A stretch of 64,000 nucleotides of DNA from Bordetella parapertussis (lineage in GTDB: Bacteria > Pseudomonadota > Gammaproteobacteria > Burkholderiales > Burkholderiaceae_B). A program made the position numbers and the translations under genes. A model generated the notes under the pieces. That model did no database searches. It was not told where the DNA came from and was given only the letters and a program-made list of their open reading frames with translations. Position 1 is the stretch's first letter, and every line of letters begins with the position of its first letter. Shown piece after piece: positions 34,846 through 43,717 of this stretch. The stretch spans positions 1 through 64,000 of the forward strand of contig CAMDEF010000006.1 of assembly GCA_945895265.1 (NCBI GenBank). Reading direction: 5' to 3'.

Positions 34846-36072
34846 TTACCGTGCATTAAACGGTGGCGCTGGGTACACACCTTTTGCTGTTGCCACCGCT
34901 GGCGGGTAAATCACTTCTGGGCCCTTCGGCATATTTTGCATGATGGCGAATTCATTTTTAAACTGTTTGCCGGTATTGTCGATCTTGTATTCGCCGGTAA
35001 TGGTCACCATCTTGTCGTTCAAGTCAAGCGCCGCCTGTTTAAGTTTGGCCGCGTCCAACGACTGCGCCTTCTTAATCATTTCTTCTGCAACAACACCTGC
35101 GCCATAAGCTAAAGCAGTCTGAAAGTCAGCTGGGTATTGAGCATTCGGAAACAATTTTGCATAGCGCGCCGTCATTTGTTCGCGATTCAAACCATGTGTC
35201 ACCTTCCAGTTAATTTTTTCGTGCAAGAGCGTTTGGCTCAAGGCGTATAAGCCATCTTTACCGGCCTGCTGTAAAAACTGCGGTTGCGAGGCATAAACAA
35301 AATAGACGGCTTTAAATAACGCATTGGTTTCGCGCAACTGACGCGCGATGATCATCTGATCACCTTCGTAGGCCGTTGGATAAAACGCCTCGGCACCACT
35401 TGCCTTGGCTTTCTGAATCATGATGTTGAAATCTTTGGTGCCTTTGGCAAATTTTTCATTTTGAGTGACTTCCATGCCAAGCTCTTTCGCCAAGGCCACA
35501 GCGCCTTGAGTCAAAGAGGCCGGAAACGGCTCGTCAAGGTAGGCAAACGCAATCTTTTTAACACCCATCGCGTGCAAGGCACGCACACCGTTTTGGCCTA
35601 GTAGTGTGCCGGCAATCTGCGTCGCTGACACAATCGACTTAAAGCCTTGCGCGTAAATTGAATCTGCAGAGGCCGACCAAATAATCATCATCTTGTTGTT
35701 CGTCTCAGTGGTGCTCGCTGCTGCACTAGTCAGCGTCGAACCAAAAGGTCCAAACAAAAAATCACATTTTTCTTCTTTGATTAAGGTTTCATACACTTTC
35801 GGAATAACAGTTTTATCGCTGCGATCATCGAGTTTGACCAGTTCAAGTTTGCGCTTGACCCCTCCAATATCGATCCCACCTCGCGCGTTCACATCATCAA
35901 TCCAAATCTCAACGCCGCGTTGGCCAGACTGCGCCGCCAAGGCAAACGTACCACTTGACGAAACTGTCATACCAATACGAATCGGCTTATCTGCCTGCGC
36001 ATAAGCTTGTGCAGCAGGTAAAGACAACACACTTGCAGCCAGAATGGCCTTTAACAATTCACGTTTGAACAT
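34846..36072 (-). CDS. Liv-type ABC transporter substrate-binding protein
   Basis: Periplasmic receptor (408 aa, Peripla_BP family of HAAT importers). Seen: signal peptide with probable cleavage after AYA near residue 26, then DKPIRIGMTVSSSGTFALAAQSGQRGVEIWIDDVN, the central KIAFAYLDEPFPASLTQG and the C-terminal MVTITGEYKID. It is the last gene of the transporter operon, 18 bp after livF. The ligand may be an amide, since the first gene of the operon is an amidase. Confidence 0.92.
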   Translation of the reverse strand: MFKRELLKAILAASVLSLPAAQAYAQADKPIRIGMTVSSSGTFALAAQSGQRGVEIWIDDVNARGGIDIGGVKRKLELVKLDDRSDKTVIPKVYETLIKEEKCDFLFGPFGSTLTSAAASTTETNNKMMIIWSASADSIYAQGFKSIVSATQIAGTLLGQNGVRALHAMGVKKIAFAYLDEPFPASLTQGAVALAKELGMEVTQNEKFAKGTKDFNIMIQKAKASGAEAFYPTAYEGDQMIIARQLRETNALFKAVYFVYASQPQFLQQAGKDGLYALSQTLLHEKINWKVTHGLNREQMTARYAKLFPNAQYPADFQTALAYGAGVVAEEMIKKAQSLDAAKLKQAALDLNDKMVTITGEYKIDNTGKQFKNEFAIMQNMPKGPEVIYPPAVATAKGVYPAPPFNAR

Positions 36073-36090
36073 GTAAGTCTCCTTAAGGGC

Positions 36091-36864
36091 TTAAGAATCG
36101 ATTTTGTAATCCACCCATTGCGCGATTAAATCCCGCAACGTGTGGTCTTGCGAGAAATCCTGCACACTGCCACTGACTTTGTTACGACCTAACTCCAACA
36201 CATATACATGCGTCGACACTCTGACACATTGACGTACATTCTGATCAATCAGCAATACTGAAATGCCTTGGGCGGGCAACCCTGCAATAAACTCGTAGAT
36301 CTCGGCGCTCAATTTAGGCGCCACCATCGCGGTAGGCTCATCAAGCAGCAACACCTTCGGATCTAACACCAACGCGCGACCGAGCTCTAGAAATCGTTGC
36401 TGGCCACCACTCATGGCGCCTGCCATCTGGTTACGCTTATCTTTGAGCATCGGAAACCGACTGTAGGCACGCTCAAGCGCTTGTTCGACACGCACTTTAT
36501 CGCTGCGAAACGTCCAGCAGGCCAGTTGTAAATTGTCGTCGACACTCAATTCGTTAAACAGGCTACGACTTTGCGGCACCATGGCCACACCATGCGAAAT
36601 AAAAGACCACGGTGCTATCCCGGTCACGCACTTGTCACCCACATACACATCACCTTTCACAGGCTTGAGTAAACCAAACAAGGTGCGCAAGGCTGTCGAC
36701 TTACCGGCTCCGTTGGGGCCAATTACCCCGGTAATGCCTCCTTGTTCAACTCGCAAACTCAGGTCTTGCAAAATTCGGATATCGCCGTGATACGCCACAG
36801 CAACATTGTGCAACGCCATTGCGGGCATGGGCGCATGCAAAGTTGAAATTGTCTCAATTGCCAA
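36091..36864 (-). CDS. Liv-type ABC transporter ATPase (LivF)
   Basis: Second ATPase of the importer, 257 aa. Seen: Walker A GPNGAGKS, signature MSGGQQRFLELGRAL, Walker B VLLLDEPTAMVAPKLS (alanine-methionine replacing the usual serine-leucine), and LLIDQNVRQC. I keep TTG 36864, which overlaps the livG stop and has GAGG upstream; ATG 36828 would give a protein 12 residues shorter. It is part of the minus-strand operon amidase-livM-H-G-F-K. Confidence 0.9.
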   Translation of the reverse strand: MAIETISTLHAPMPAMALHNVAVAYHGDIRILQDLSLRVEQGGITGVIGPNGAGKSTALRTLFGLLKPVKGDVYVGDKCVTGIAPWSFISHGVAMVPQSRSLFNELSVDDNLQLACWTFRSDKVRVEQALERAYSRFPMLKDKRNQMAGAMSGGQQRFLELGRALVLDPKVLLLDEPTAMVAPKLSAEIYEFIAGLPAQGISVLLIDQNVRQCVRVSTHVYVLELGRNKVSGSVQDFSQDHTLRDLIAQWVDYKIDS

Positions 36865-37567
36865 GATACGCCTCGATTACGTCGGGGTTGCTGCGAATGT
36901 CTTGCACACCGCCTTGCGCGATCACCTGACCTTGGTTCATGGCGATGAGGTGATTAGACAGGCGGTAAATCGACGTCAGGTCGTGACTAATTAACAGCAC
37001 CGCCTTGCCCTGTTCAGCCATGTCACTGATACGCTCGATCATGAACGTGCACAAGTCAGGATGGACACCAGCGAAGGGCTCATCGAGCATCACCACGCGA
37101 GGATCAGGCATCAACATACGAGCCATCTCAAGTAGCTTTTGCTGCCCACCCGAAAGCTCTTCGGCAAAGTTGTGCCTCAGATCGATGAGCTTGAACTGTT
37201 CGAGAATTGTCTCTGCTTTGGACATCAATTCTGTGTCGGACTGTGACCATGACAGCACCGGCACCATCAGATTGTCGATGAGCGACATTTTTTTAAACAC
37301 ACGCGGAATCTGAAAGGTTCGACCAATGCCTCGTTGCGCCACCTCGTGTGAAGGTCGGCCAGTAGTGTCATGGCCATCGATGCTCACCGTACCACTGTCG
37401 GGCACATAGAGGCCGCAGATACAGTTCATAAGCGTCGTTTTACCCGCACCGTTTACACCAATGATCCCCAACACCTGGCCAGCACTTGCTGACAGACTCA
37501 CGCCATCAAGCGCAGTCAAACCACCAAAGCGTTTGGTCAGATTTGTGACTTCGATCAAGGCCGTCAT
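36854..37567 (-). CDS. Liv-type ABC transporter ATPase (LivG)
   Basis: First ATPase of the importer, 237 aa. Seen: Walker A GVNGAGKT, PDSGTVSIDGHDTTGRPSHE, GIGRTFQIPRVF typical of LivG, signature LSGGQQKLLEMARML, Walker B VVMLDEPFAGVHP and H-loop LISHD. Its start overlaps the livH stop (ATGA at 37564) and its end overlaps livF. Confidence 0.93.
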   Translation of the reverse strand: MTALIEVTNLTKRFGGLTALDGVSLSASAGQVLGIIGVNGAGKTTLMNCICGLYVPDSGTVSIDGHDTTGRPSHEVAQRGIGRTFQIPRVFKKMSLIDNLMVPVLSWSQSDTELMSKAETILEQFKLIDLRHNFAEELSGGQQKLLEMARMLMPDPRVVMLDEPFAGVHPDLCTFMIERISDMAEQGKAVLLISHDLTSIYRLSNHLIAMNQGQVIAQGGVQDIRSNPDVIEAYLGN

Positions 37568-38445
37568 CGCAACGCCCTGAAGCCAAACAAACCAGTCGGT
37601 CGAATCAAGATTGTCGCAACCAGCATACCAAAGCCAACAATCTGCGCCAGCGCTTGTGCCAAAAATACCGTCGCCATTTGCTCAGCAATGCCGTAGAAGA
37701 TACCGGCAATCAAGGCACCCATTGGATTGCCCAAGCCACCCAGCACAATCACAATAAAGCCAATGATCGAATACTCGGCGCCTGAGAAAGGTCCGAACGC
37801 AGGAAACACCAAGGCGATCAACACACCTGTCACACCCGCGATACCGAAGGTTAGCGCAAAGGCAAACGCTGACAGGCGTTCGATGTTGACACCAACGATT
37901 TGAATTGCCTCGCGATTCATCGTCGCCGCGCGCAACGCTTTACCAGGCAAGGTTCGAAACAAAAACCACGCCATCGCGGCAGACACTACCGCGGTCACAG
38001 CCAACGCTACAAGACGCGCAGTCGAGACATTGACCGGGCCAATCGGAATCGAAATGGGATCAAAGGAGTAATCAATCGAACGCGAATCGGCTTCAAAAAT
38101 CAATAAAAGCAACGCGGCCAGCGCAATTGAAAACCCGTACATCAACAGAAATGAGGCGGTCTCGGGATCATCGCTTTTTGACAGCCTAGGGATCAAAACG
38201 AAATACGCGCCCCAGCCCAAGATAAAAAAGCTGATGGCAGCTAACGGTAGTGCCGCGAGTGGCGACAAACCAAAGGTGCTGAACAGCACATAGGCAACAT
38301 AAGATCCTGCGATCACGAGCTCGCCGTGCGCAAAGTTCACCACGCGTAATACGCCATAGAGCAAGCTTAAACTCAAGCCCAGTAAGGCGTAGAGACCTCC
38401 GACAATCACGCCGTTGACCAAGCCATTTATCATCAATGCAGTCAT
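37564..38445 (-). CDS. Liv-type ABC transporter permease (LivH)
   Basis: Inner-membrane permease, 293 aa from ATG 38445 (GAGG 5 bases before it; the longer open frame overlaps livM). Seen: LVNGVIVGGLYALLGLSLSLLYGVLRVVNFAHGEL, the hallmark LivH N-terminus, several further hydrophobic helices and the EAA-like AFGPFSGAEYSIIGFIVIVLGGLGNPMGALIAG. It is placed 7 bp after livM. Confidence 0.93.
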   Translation of the reverse strand: MTALMINGLVNGVIVGGLYALLGLSLSLLYGVLRVVNFAHGELVIAGSYVAYVLFSTFGLSPLAALPLAAISFFILGWGAYFVLIPRLSKSDDPETASFLLMYGFSIALAALLLLIFEADSRSIDYSFDPISIPIGPVNVSTARLVALAVTAVVSAAMAWFLFRTLPGKALRAATMNREAIQIVGVNIERLSAFAFALTFGIAGVTGVLIALVFPAFGPFSGAEYSIIGFIVIVLGGLGNPMGALIAGIFYGIAEQMATVFLAQALAQIVGFGMLVATILIRPTGLFGFRALR

Positions 38446-38452
38446 CGCGGCC

Positions 38453-39424
38453 TCAAGGAATAAAACGGCGCCACCGCGGGCGTGCGCGCAACACGCTTCC
38501 GACAATGCCACGCGGCAAAAACAACACCAAGGCCATCACAGCCACACCCAAGATCAGCAGATTGACCAAAGGGAATCTACGCCACACTAATTCATCGAGC
38601 CACGACATGGCAATCGCACCCACGATCGGCCCCGTCACCGTACCGAGCCCTCCTGCCACAGCGTAAATCACTGTTTTGGTGGTCACTAAGGTGTTGAACG
38701 CGGTTTCAGTATCGACTACGTTGGTATACCAAGCCTCGACACCACCGCACAAGGCCGGAAAAAACGCCGCAAGCATCCAACCCTTTAAACGTACCCAACC
38801 AATATTGACACCCATCATGCTGGCGGCCTCGGGGTCGTCACGCACAGCCTTAAGTGCTTTGCCTAAGCGAGAGCGCGACATCCACAACACGCTTGCAATC
38901 GCCAGCAACATCACCCCCATCATCAAAAAGAAGGCATTTAACGGCTCTGCACGACTACCAAGCTGCAGACCAAAGCTGCCACCGGTCCACTCTTCGGGTA
39001 GGTTGGTAATAATCAAACGACAAATGGCGGCCAACGCCAAACTGACGATTGCAAAATAAATCCCAGACAAACGCAGCGTCGGCGCAAACAACAGACTCAA
39101 AATCACCCCTGCAACGCCAGCCATCGGCACGGCTGCGATGACGCTCCAGCCCAACTTTTTGACCAGGATCGCTGTGGTGAACGCGCCAATGCCGTAAAAG
39201 GCGACATAGCCAAAGGGCATATAGCCTGAAAAGCCAGAACTGATGTTGAAGGCCGTTGCCATCGTGATCCACATCATCATGTAGAAGTGAAACGCGATGT
39301 TCAAACCAAAGTACGGCACCAAGGCAAAATAGGTTGTGACAATGACACCTAGCGAGACCGCAAGTTGCCAAAAGACTTTATCGCCGTGCTCGCGATCTTG
39401 TTGCGAAAGCGTGTGGCTCAACAC
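38453..39424 (-). CDS. Liv-type ABC transporter permease (LivM)
   Basis: Second permease, 323 aa. Seen: multiple membrane helices, NISSGFSGYMPFGYVAFYGIGAFTTAIL (LivM motif), and the cytoplasmic coupling segment SRLGKALKAVRDDPEAASMMGVNIGWVRLKGWML, followed by YAVAGGLGTVTGPIVGA. It comes after the amidase gene with an 81-bp gap. Confidence 0.93.
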   Translation of the reverse strand: MLSHTLSQQDREHGDKVFWQLAVSLGVIVTTYFALVPYFGLNIAFHFYMMMWITMATAFNISSGFSGYMPFGYVAFYGIGAFTTAILVKKLGWSVIAAVPMAGVAGVILSLLFAPTLRLSGIYFAIVSLALAAICRLIITNLPEEWTGGSFGLQLGSRAEPLNAFFLMMGVMLLAIASVLWMSRSRLGKALKAVRDDPEAASMMGVNIGWVRLKGWMLAAFFPALCGGVEAWYTNVVDTETAFNTLVTTKTVIYAVAGGLGTVTGPIVGAIAMSWLDELVWRRFPLVNLLILGVAVMALVLFLPRGIVGSVLRARPRWRRFIP

Positions 39425-39505
39425 TGTCTTGTCTCCTGTCCTAGCATAGTGGGCTTCAACGCTGTCATGGCTGCAGCCCCAACACGGTGTGATTCAACGC
39501 GGTCA

Positions 39506-40909
39506 TCAGTCCAGCCCCAGCGCAGACAGGTCAGGATGTTGGCGATGAAACTCAGTGGCCGACTCAAACGCCTGCCCAAGCGAGAGCACCGTGCGCTCAG
39601 CAAAAGGTTTACCAACGATCTGCAAGCTCACCGGCAACCCGCGCACCAGCCCTGCGGGTTGAGACAAACCACAAAGACCTAAATAATTTGCTGGGCGTGT
39701 CAGATAACCAGGAATTGGAGAGGCTTCATCCACTTCAGCCACTGGCATCGCGGGGATCGCAGCACTTGGCAATAAAAGCGCATCATAGGGTTCAAACCAC
39801 TCGACGAACGCACGGCGCAGTTCACGCATGGTGCGCAGCTCTTGCGCATAGGCACCTGGCTCGAAGGACTCGGCAGCCTGCATGCGCTGTCTGACTGCGG
39901 GCCCTAACAGCGCCGCGGAATCATTGACGTAGGGGCGATGCAAGGCATAGGCTTCAGACGCGATAATTCGGCCAGCATTTAAAGACAGATTGAAGTACCA
40001 ATCAGGTAAACGCACCGGCACAATTGTTGCACCTAACGATTCAAACACACGTGCGGCCGCTTGCCACGCGGCAATCACACTAGGGTCCATAAAGGCGGGC
40101 AACTGATCGGCCGCCGGCAGCGCTAACTGCATACCCTTGACGCTGCGCGGTTCGCGCGCAAAGATGTCGAGGGGCTGATCAAGCGTGGTGGGGTCTCTTG
40201 AGTCAGGTCCAACTAACGCGTCCAACACCAAGGCGCAATCGCGAACGTTACGACCCATGGGGCCGATCGAATCAAGCGTCCAACTCAATAGGCCAGTGCC
40301 GTGCAAGCTGATGCGGCCAAACGTGACCTTCAGGCCAGTGATCCCGTTAAACGCCGAAGGGATCCGTACCGAACCTCCTGTATCACTGCCGATTCCGATC
40401 GGAGCATACCCTGCCGCAATCGCAACACCCGTTCCACTTGATGATCCACCTGGCACGCGATGGGTTTTAAGATCCCACGGATTACGAGGCGTGCCCATCA
40501 AGGGGTTGGTGCCCCACCCGCCAAAGGCGAACTCGGTCATATGGAGCTTACCCAGCGGGACCATCCCAGCCTGCAATAAGCGCTCGACGGTTGCGCTGGT
40601 TTGAGTCGCTCGGCGTGTCAAATAATGTTTTGAACCGAGCGTACAAATTTGGCCGTCAATATCCAGCAAATCTTTTAAGACTACCGGCAAGCCGTGCAAA
40701 GCCCCTAAGGGTAGGCCTGAGGTACGCGCCTGATCGGCAGCGCGCGCGAGCGCAACGGCTTGATCTGCATAGACCTCGGTGAACGCGTGCAGGGTTGCGT
40801 CTGCTTGACTGATGCGCTGCAGCAAATGCTGTGTCAATTCAACCGATGAAAGTTTGCCGGCTTTAAGCAGCGCAGCAAGCTCTGTTAATCCCATCCAAGA
40901 CAAGGACAT
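39506..40909 (-). CDS. Amidase signature family hydrolase
   Basis: Amidase of 467 aa. Seen: lysine in LPVVLKDLLDIDGQ, GSSSGTGVAIAAG with the cis-serine, and nucleophile serine in IGSDTGGSVRIPSAFNG; DAVLLPSA-like DALLLPSAAIPAMP near the C-terminus. First gene of the Liv-type operon, so the imported compound is probably an amide that is hydrolysed on entry. It is different in sequence from the amidase at 10046. The 293-bp gap to the next gene (40910-41202) is a divergent promoter region with no recognisable motif beyond short imperfect repeats. Confidence 0.92.
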   Translation of the reverse strand: MSLSWMGLTELAALLKAGKLSSVELTQHLLQRISQADATLHAFTEVYADQAVALARAADQARTSGLPLGALHGLPVVLKDLLDIDGQICTLGSKHYLTRRATQTSATVERLLQAGMVPLGKLHMTEFAFGGWGTNPLMGTPRNPWDLKTHRVPGGSSSGTGVAIAAGYAPIGIGSDTGGSVRIPSAFNGITGLKVTFGRISLHGTGLLSWTLDSIGPMGRNVRDCALVLDALVGPDSRDPTTLDQPLDIFAREPRSVKGMQLALPAADQLPAFMDPSVIAAWQAAARVFESLGATIVPVRLPDWYFNLSLNAGRIIASEAYALHRPYVNDSAALLGPAVRQRMQAAESFEPGAYAQELRTMRELRRAFVEWFEPYDALLLPSAAIPAMPVAEVDEASPIPGYLTRPANYLGLCGLSQPAGLVRGLPVSLQIVGKPFAERTVLSLGQAFESATEFHRQHPDLSALGLD

Positions 40910-41202
40910 CTCTAGGCTCCTTTAGTGACGCGATGTTATTGTTGCATTCAGGCATTATGCCCGAAGTTGGTGCATCCCCTCAGACTTCAAAGCTTGCTCA
41001 AAAACTTTTGGTGGTTGATTGAAAGCTTTTGGGGACTGACAAACAGGCAGTGCTGATTGATCGCCAGCCTTCAGGGATTGACCGACAGTGAGCAAAAAAG
41101 CAACCCGCTTTCAGGCAAGAACGAGGCCAAAGCAACAAGATATCTTGACGCGCCTGATACCCCCATGCAAAGCTTAAACAGTTACAACGGAGAACACTTA
41201 AT

Positions 41203-42084
41203 ATGCTGACCGCACGCACCGACGATGGCGTTGACCTTTGCTACGAAACTACCGGCTCAGGTGACCCAATTATTTTTGTTCATGAGTTTGCTGGGCACAA
41301 AGAAAGCTGGGAGCCTCAAATTCGGCATTTTGCGCGTCGCTATCAATGCGTCACGTACAACGCGCGTGGCTATCCACCTTCATCGGTGCCGCCCGAAGTG
41401 TCGTCGTATTCGCAAAACCGCGCCGTGGCAGATATCTTAGCTGTGATGGATCACCTAAAGATCAAAAAGGCTCATATTGTTGGCCTGTCGATGGGCGGCT
41501 TTGCTACCTTGCATTTTGGTTTACAGCACCCAGACCGCGCACTATCGTTGGTCGTGGCGGGTTGCGGCTATGGCGCCGAACTTGAACAGCGCGATCAGTT
41601 TCGTAAAGAGGCTGAGGCAAGCGCCAAGATGCTACTCGAACAAGGCATGAAAGCCTTTGTCGACAAGTACGCGTTTGGCCCCACACGTTTGTCGTTTGAG
41701 CGCGCCGACCCACGTGGCTTTTCAGAGTTTATTGAGCAATTTTATGGTCACTCGGCGTTGGGCTCGGCCAACACGCAGTTGGGGGTTCAACGCGAACGGC
41801 CTTCGCTCTACAACTTAAAAGACCAATTGCAAAAGCTAACAGTACCGACCTTGATCATCAACGGCGACGAGGACTGGCCGTGCTTGAAGCCAGGACTGAT
41901 GCTGAAAGAAACCATCCCGTCTGCCGCGTTAGCGATTTTGCCTAACTGCGGACACACCATGAACATCGAGATGCCCAACGAGTTCAATCACGCGCTTGAG
42001 CAGTTTTTGCAGCACGCAAGCAGTGGTCGCTGGCCTCAGCGCGATCCACGCGCCATGGTGGCTTCGATTACAGGGATGAAATGA
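41203..42084 (+). CDS. Alpha/beta hydrolase
   Basis: Hydrolase of 293 aa with the alpha/beta fold. Seen: FVHEFAGHKESWEPQI in the oxyanion region, nucleophile elbow GLSMGG with S96, aspartate candidate INGDEDWP, and histidine in PNCGHTMNIEMP. Substrates cannot be told from sequence; esterases, C-C hydrolases and lactonases look alike. Its stop overlaps the rraA-like start (ATGA at 42081), so the two enzymes probably act in one pathway. Confidence 0.9.
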   Translation: MLTARTDDGVDLCYETTGSGDPIIFVHEFAGHKESWEPQIRHFARRYQCVTYNARGYPPSSVPPEVSSYSQNRAVADILAVMDHLKIKKAHIVGLSMGGFATLHFGLQHPDRALSLVVAGCGYGAELEQRDQFRKEAEASAKMLLEQGMKAFVDKYAFGPTRLSFERADPRGFSEFIEQFYGHSALGSANTQLGVQRERPSLYNLKDQLQKLTVPTLIINGDEDWPCLKPGLMLKETIPSAALAILPNCGHTMNIEMPNEFNHALEQFLQHASSGRWPQRDPRAMVASITGMK

Positions 42085-42743
42085 TCTTGCCTCAAGACGC
42101 CACTCTCACCGCCCTCGCCTCGTTAGACACCAACACGGTGTCTGACGCCTTAGACTTTTTGGGGCTGCCTGGCGCCACCTATGGGTTACGACCCTTATGG
42201 AACTGCCCCAAGATTGTCGGGCGGGCGTCAACGATTCAGCTCGGGCCCAAGACGGGCACAGCACCCACCGTGCATTTGATTTCACCTGTCATTGCCAGCA
42301 TCACAACCGGCGATCGCATCTTAGTCATCACCGGTGGCACTGAAGGGATTTCGTGTTGGGGCGATATTTTGGCCAACGCCGCCAAGATGAAAGGGATACG
42401 CGGCTCGGTGATTGACGGCATGAGCCGCGACATTGAAGGCAGCGAATCCATCGACTACCCCGTGTATGGTCGTGGGCTGACCATGATCAGCGCGCGCAAT
42501 CGCTTAGTACAAATCGCCTCAGGCACGCCGATTGTTGTGGCGGGTGTGACCGTTTGTGAAGATGACTATGTGATCGCAGATCGCTGCGGTACGGTCTTTG
42601 TGCCCGCAGCAAAAATCGATGAGGTGTTAGCCCTCGCACAACGCATTGCCTCACGCCAAGACGGCATGGTGCAAGCCGTGCGCGCCGGACAATCGGTCGA
42701 AGACGTGATGCACGACAAAAAGTTTGAGGCGATTAGGTCTTAA
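42081..42743 (+). CDS. RraA-like protein (HMG/CHA aldolase superfamily)
   Basis: Protein of 220 aa of the RraA/4-hydroxy-4-methyl-2-oxoglutarate aldolase family. Seen: SLDTNTVSDALDFLG, HLISPVIASITTGDRILVI, the key GGTEGISCWGDILANAAKMKGIRGSVIDGMSRD with the conserved RD pair, and ADRCGTVFVPAAKIDEVL. Members include oxaloacetate decarboxylases, aldolases and RNase E regulators; beside an alpha/beta hydrolase a catabolic enzyme is likelier. Annotation as menaquinone methyltransferase in old records of this family is not supported. Confidence 0.88.
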   Translation: MILPQDATLTALASLDTNTVSDALDFLGLPGATYGLRPLWNCPKIVGRASTIQLGPKTGTAPTVHLISPVIASITTGDRILVITGGTEGISCWGDILANAAKMKGIRGSVIDGMSRDIEGSESIDYPVYGRGLTMISARNRLVQIASGTPIVVAGVTVCEDDYVIADRCGTVFVPAAKIDEVLALAQRIASRQDGMVQAVRAGQSVEDVMHDKKFEAIRS

Positions 42744-42762
42744 AACTTGCTACAAAAAATAT

Positions 42763-42951
42763 TTACCAGGGCTTAGCCTTTAGCGGCAATACTTTTTTAC
42801 CATCGGCGCGCGCCCGCAGACTGGCGAAGACGTCTTGGTGTGTAAAGCCTTTTTTAGACTTTAGAGATTGCGCTTGAGCCGCCCGTGCTTCAGCTATCAG
42901 TGTCACCTTAAAACTTAAATCTTCAGGCACTTTGAATATAGTCATAGTCAT
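42763..42951 (-). CDS. Small antitoxin-like protein, unknown
   Basis: Short protein of 62 aa from ATG 42951 (GGGAA upstream; a second ATG follows two codons later). The sequence FKVPEDLSFKVTLIAEARAAQAQSLKSKKGFTHQDVFASLRARADGKK is helical and basic, in the style of stability-determinant/ParD-like antitoxins, but I do not recognise a family. No toxin gene lies beside it. It sits between the rraA-like gene and an SDR gene, on the opposite strand from the former. Confidence 0.45.
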   Translation of the reverse strand: MTMTIFKVPEDLSFKVTLIAEARAAQAQSLKSKKGFTHQDVFASLRARADGKKVLPLKAKPW

Positions 42952-42994
42952 GAGTGTTCCCAAGCACAATGGTTGAAATGCTTACTGGTTGCGT

Positions 42995-43717
42995 CTACCC
43001 CGTCAGCCCCACCGACAGCCCACCGCACACATAGAGCAGCTGCCCTGTGATGTAACCGGCTTTCGGATCTAGAAACATGCAGATCGCATGTGCGACTTCG
43101 TCGGGCTCACCGAAGCGCCCGACCGGAACCGATGCCATGATTTTTTTAGTTTGTGGCAGGTCTGGGGGATTGCTGTCCAAAAACAAATCCGTCGCAATCG
43201 GGCCTGGCGCAATCGCGTTGACGGTAATGCCTTGGGTTGCGGTCTCAAGCGCCCAAGTGCGCGTCATGCCCACCAGGCCTGCTTTGGTACCACCATACAC
43301 AGTACGACCATCTTTACCCAGCATGGCGCGGCTACTGAGGTTCACAATGCGACCGTATTTGTTGGCACGCATCGCAGGTAGCACGCCCTGCATCAACAGC
43401 AAAGGTGCCACCATGTTTAAAGCCACTGTTTCTTCGATGTGCTCAAGAGTCACGTCTTGAATCTTCGCGACGTGAATCATCGCCGCGTTATTGACCAGAC
43501 TCAAAATCTGTTTTTTAGCGGCCCAGTCGCCAATGGCTTCACGTGTGCGCTTGGCGTTACCCAAGTCAACCGATTCAAAAATCTCACCCGGCAATAATTG
43601 CTTGGGTGCGGTGCGGCTGAAGTTTAAAACCTCGTAGCCATCGCGAAGCAAACGCTCAACAACTGCACGACCAATACCGCGACTCCCGCCGGTGACTAGC
43701 GCTGTTGTCCCTTTCAT
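42995..43717 (-). CDS. SDR family oxidoreductase
   Basis: Short-chain dehydrogenase of 240 aa. Seen: NAD(P)-binding GGSRGIGR, NNAA motif (LVNNAAMIHVA), catalytic serine in NLSSRAML and YGGTK for the YxxxK pair, then APGPIATDLF and the C-terminal GYITGQLLYVCGGLS. It overlaps the Bug-protein stop region (ATGA at 43714), so it is coupled to that gene. Substrate unknown; FabG-like and alcohol dehydrogenase functions are both possible. Confidence 0.9.
   Translation of the reverse strand: MKGTTALVTGGSRGIGRAVVERLLRDGYEVLNFSRTAPKQLLPGEIFESVDLGNAKRTREAIGDWAAKKQILSLVNNAAMIHVAKIQDVTLEHIEETVALNMVAPLLLMQGVLPAMRANKYGRIVNLSSRAMLGKDGRTVYGGTKAGLVGMTRTWALETATQGITVNAIAPGPIATDLFLDSNPPDLPQTKKIMASVPVGRFGEPDEVAHAICMFLDPKAGYITGQLLYVCGGLSVGLTG

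Noticed and set aside
40910..41202. Possible gene or repeats between amidase and alpha/beta hydrolase
   Set aside because: Only short imperfect repeats around GCTTTTGGGGACTGA and CCTTCAGGGATTGACC; no coding pattern, read as a divergent promoter region.
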